NCBI GenBank assembly: GCA_013216015.1
Contig: JABSOI010000001.1
Span: 1 to 64,000 of the forward strand
Length of the DNA: 64,000 nt
Direction: 5' to 3'
Source of the DNA: Alteromonadaceae bacterium
GTDB taxonomy: Bacteria > Pseudomonadota > Gammaproteobacteria > Enterobacterales > Alteromonadaceae
Position 1 is the first letter of the stretch; each line of letters starts with the position of its first letter. Shown in pieces: positions 61,589-64,000 of this stretch. Both the position numbers and the translations under genes were made by a program. The notes beneath the pieces were generated by a model, which worked only from the letters and a program-made list of their open reading frames with translations, was not told where the DNA came from and did not search any database.

Positions 61589-63850
61589 CTAATGCTCCAC
61601 TAATTCAGGTTTCTTTTCATAGATAAGCTTCAATTTATCTTTATTAACTTCAACTTTCACCACGCCACCATGAATTAGCTCACCAAACAATAACTCATTA
61701 GCCAGTGGTATTTTCAATTTTTCCTGAATTAACCTTGCCATTGGACGTGCCCCCATATTTTTATCATAACCGTGCTCAGCTAACCATTTTTTAGCTGCAG
61801 GGGTAAGTTCAAGTGAAACGCCTTTTTCATCTAACAAGACTTGAAGTTCAACAATAAATTTATCTACAACAAGCTGAATAACTTCTGTATCTAAATGATT
61901 AAACCAAACAATATTATCAAGTCGATTCCTAAACTCAGGAGAAAAAACCTTATTGATTGCTTCCCTACCATTTAAACTTTGATCTTGTTGTTTGAAGCCT
62001 ATAGATTGTCGAGTTGTTTCAACAACGCCAGCATTGGTTGTTAATACTAAGATAATATTCCTGAAATCGGCTTTTCGGCCATTATTATCAGTTAAAGTTC
62101 CGTGATCCATAACCTGTAAAAGAATGTTATAAACATCTTGATGCGCTTTTTCTATTTCATCCAATAAAACAACTGCATAAGGATGTTTCAGTACTGCATC
62201 AGTCAATAATCCGCCTTGTTCATAACCAACATAACCGGGAGGAGCACCAATAAGGCGACTAACAGCATGTTTTTCCATATATTCAGACATATCAAAGCGT
62301 AATAATTCCACACCTAGTATTTTCGCTAATTGTTGGGTTACCTCTGTTTTACCAACACCGGTTGGCCCAGCAAATAAAAATGATCCGATAGGTTTATTCT
62401 CATTACTTAATCCGGCACGCGATAACCGAATGACAGCGGACAATTCCTCTATGCCTTGATCTTGTCCAAAAACCACTAACCTCAAATTACGTTCAAGTGT
62501 TCTTAAATTATCTTTTTCCGATGATGAAACAGATTTTTCAGGTATGCGGGCAATTTTTGCGACAATATTTTCAATATCCACATCATTAATAACTTTTTTA
62601 CGTTTTGATGATGCTACTAATTGCTGCTTAGCTCCGGCTTCATCAATAACATCAATGGCTTTATCCGGTAAGAACCTCTCATTAATATACTTAGCAGAAA
62701 GCTGTGCTGCAGCCCTTAATGCTTTGTTAGAGTATCGAATACCGTGATGCAATTCATATCTTTCTTTCAATCCATGCAATATTTTAGTGGTGTCATCAAC
62801 ACTTGGCTCAACAATATCAATTTTTTGGAAACGACGAGCAAGCGCTCGATCTTTTTCAAATACATTTTGATATTCCGAATAGGTTGTAGAGCCCATACAG
62901 CGTAACTTACCCGATGACAATAAAGGTTTTAGCAAATTAGACGCATCCATCATGCCACCAGAAGCAGCACCTGCACCGATAATAGTATGAATTTCATCAA
63001 TAAATAAAATTGCATTCTTATCATTTTCTAAATCTTTCAATAAGGCTTTAAAACGTTTTTCAAAATCACCCCGATATTTAGTCCCAGCCAGTAATGCGCC
63101 TAAATCCAATGAATAAATGGTAGCATCAGCTAAGAAATCAGGTACCTTGTCTGAAATAACTAAATTCGCCAACCCTTCAGCCAGGGCAGTTTTGCCAACG
63201 CCCGCTTCTCCGACAAATATAGGGTTATTTTTTCGACGGCGACTTAATACTTGCAGTGTTCGCTCTAACTCACTATCTCTACCAATGAGAGGATCAATAT
63301 TCCCTTTAAGCGCTTCTTCATTTAGGTTCAAGGAAAAATTTTCAAGTGTCCTTGGTTCTTCTTCTTCTTCCGCATGTAAAGGCTCATTGGTAAATGGTGA
63401 TGGCTTATCTGTATCAATTTTTGCAATACCATGAGAAATAAAATTAACGATATCTAAACGACTGATATCAGATTTTTTCAAAAAATATGCAGCTTGAGAT
63501 TCCTGCTCACTAAAAATGGCAACAAGTACATTTGACCCATTAACCTCACTTTTTCCTGACGACTGAACATGAAATACTGCCCGTTGCAGTACTCTTTGAA
63601 ACCCTAAAGTTGGTTGAGTCTCCCGTTCGTCTTCACCAGCTGGTATTACTGGTGTTGTTTCACCAATAAAAGCTAATAAATCCGTGCGAAGTTTACTCAT
63701 ATCAGCACCACAGGCATTTAATGCTTCTATAGATGATGGATTGTCTAGCAATGCCAACAATAAATGTTCTACCGTCATAAATTCATGACGAGACTCCTTA
63801 GCCTGACGAAATGCTAAATTTAGGGAATTTTCTAAGTCTTTATTAAGCAT
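61589..63850 (-). CDS. clpA: ClpA ATPase subunit of ClpAP
   Basis: The protein is 753 aa (E. coli 758). An N-terminal Clp repeat domain (to about 145) binds ClpS. Two AAA+ modules follow with Walker A GEAGVGKTALAE and GPTGVGKTEVTQ. It unfolds substrates for ClpP. GGAG lies 9 bases before the ATG. clpS is immediately upstream on the same strand. Confidence 0.97.
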   Translation of the reverse strand: MLNKDLENSLNLAFRQAKESRHEFMTVEHLLLALLDNPSSIEALNACGADMSKLRTDLLAFIGETTPVIPAGEDERETQPTLGFQRVLQRAVFHVQSSGKSEVNGSNVLVAIFSEQESQAAYFLKKSDISRLDIVNFISHGIAKIDTDKPSPFTNEPLHAEEEEEPRTLENFSLNLNEEALKGNIDPLIGRDSELERTLQVLSRRRKNNPIFVGEAGVGKTALAEGLANLVISDKVPDFLADATIYSLDLGALLAGTKYRGDFEKRFKALLKDLENDKNAILFIDEIHTIIGAGAASGGMMDASNLLKPLLSSGKLRCMGSTTYSEYQNVFEKDRALARRFQKIDIVEPSVDDTTKILHGLKERYELHHGIRYSNKALRAAAQLSAKYINERFLPDKAIDVIDEAGAKQQLVASSKRKKVINDVDIENIVAKIARIPEKSVSSSEKDNLRTLERNLRLVVFGQDQGIEELSAVIRLSRAGLSNENKPIGSFLFAGPTGVGKTEVTQQLAKILGVELLRFDMSEYMEKHAVSRLIGAPPGYVGYEQGGLLTDAVLKHPYAVVLLDEIEKAHQDVYNILLQVMDHGTLTDNNGRKADFRNIILVLTTNAGVVETTRQSIGFKQQDQSLNGREAINKVFSPEFRNRLDNIVWFNHLDTEVIQLVVDKFIVELQVLLDEKGVSLELTPAAKKWLAEHGYDKNMGARPMARLIQEKLKIPLANELLFGELIHGGVVKVEVNKDKLKLIYEKKPELVEH

Positions 63851-63878
63851 CTGTTACTCCAATTTAAACCAAACAAAT

Positions 63879-64000
63879 TTACGCCTTCTCCATAACACAC
63901 ATTAAAGGGTGCTGATTTTCACAAGCAAAACTACTTACTTGATTTACTTTAGTCTCCGCAACCTCTGCAGTGTATGTACCACAAAGTGCTTTACCTTTAT
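63879..64000 (-). CDS. clpS: ClpS adaptor, C-terminal part (cut by window edge)
   Basis: Only about 39 C-terminal residues are in the window, ending [11 protein letters not shown] before a TAA at 63879-63881. [17 protein letters not shown] and [13 protein letters not shown] match ClpS. ClpS delivers N-end rule substrates to ClpA. The start lies beyond position 64000. Confidence 0.9.
   Translation of the reverse strand, partial: KGKALCGTYTAEVAETKVNQVSSFACENQHPLMCVMEKA

Overview
This is an AT-rich chromosomal window from a marine gammaproteobacterium. The right third keeps a gene order known from Enterobacteria and Alteromonadales (clpS-clpA / infA-ate-aat-trxB / ald-lrp / ftsK-lolA-rarA-crcB-serS). 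The ydjA-like/sppA/ansA cluster, regBA, DUF349 and DUF1315 genes, a PEP-CTERM protein and TonB receptor also fit. Together they suggest Alteromonadales, most likely a Colwellia/Thalassotalea-type organism. The family assignment is an inference from gene content, not from a search.

Layout. 1-12 kb: a leftward group of a TPR protein, a secreted propeller-like protein and a giant (about 3,170 aa) secreted SpvB/FG-GAP/RHS protein with no C-terminal toxin. 12.7-15.4 kb: an internalin-like LRR lipoprotein. 15.6-19.3 kb: nitroreductase, sppA and ansA. 19.5-26.5 kb: a small winged-helix-like protein, the RegB/RegA redox two-component system, and a three-gene cluster of TonB receptor, Cys-rich BNR protein and periplasmic CPPC thioredoxin. 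RegA-type palindromes lie before regB and before the receptor gene. 27.2-27.8 kb: a PEP-CTERM protein with a good sigma-54-type promoter.

28,539-37,048 is an intact Tn3-family transposon of 8,510 bp. It has 38-bp terminal inverted repeats (37/38 identical) and a perfect 5-bp target duplication (TTATA). It carries an esterase, a short M1 peptidase, a KilA-N protein, a serine resolvase, a 28-bp res-like site, tnpA, and an unknown gene overlapping the tnpA stop. It is followed by a LytTR two-component system (37.3-39.7 kb), a divergent GIN-domain lipoprotein, an amidohydrolase, and a decayed integrase fragment.

42.6-64 kb is mostly housekeeping: DUF349/DUF1315 genes, an alanine/glycine symporter, an M14 carboxypeptidase, a membrane thioredoxin, serS, crcB, rarA, lolA, ftsK, lrp, ald, trxB, aat, ate, infA, clpA and the end of clpS. 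Two MITE-like repeats (28,168-28,333 and 58,331-58,560) have imperfect terminal inverted repeats; the second sits between ald and its terminator. I saw no rRNA, tRNA or CRISPR array.
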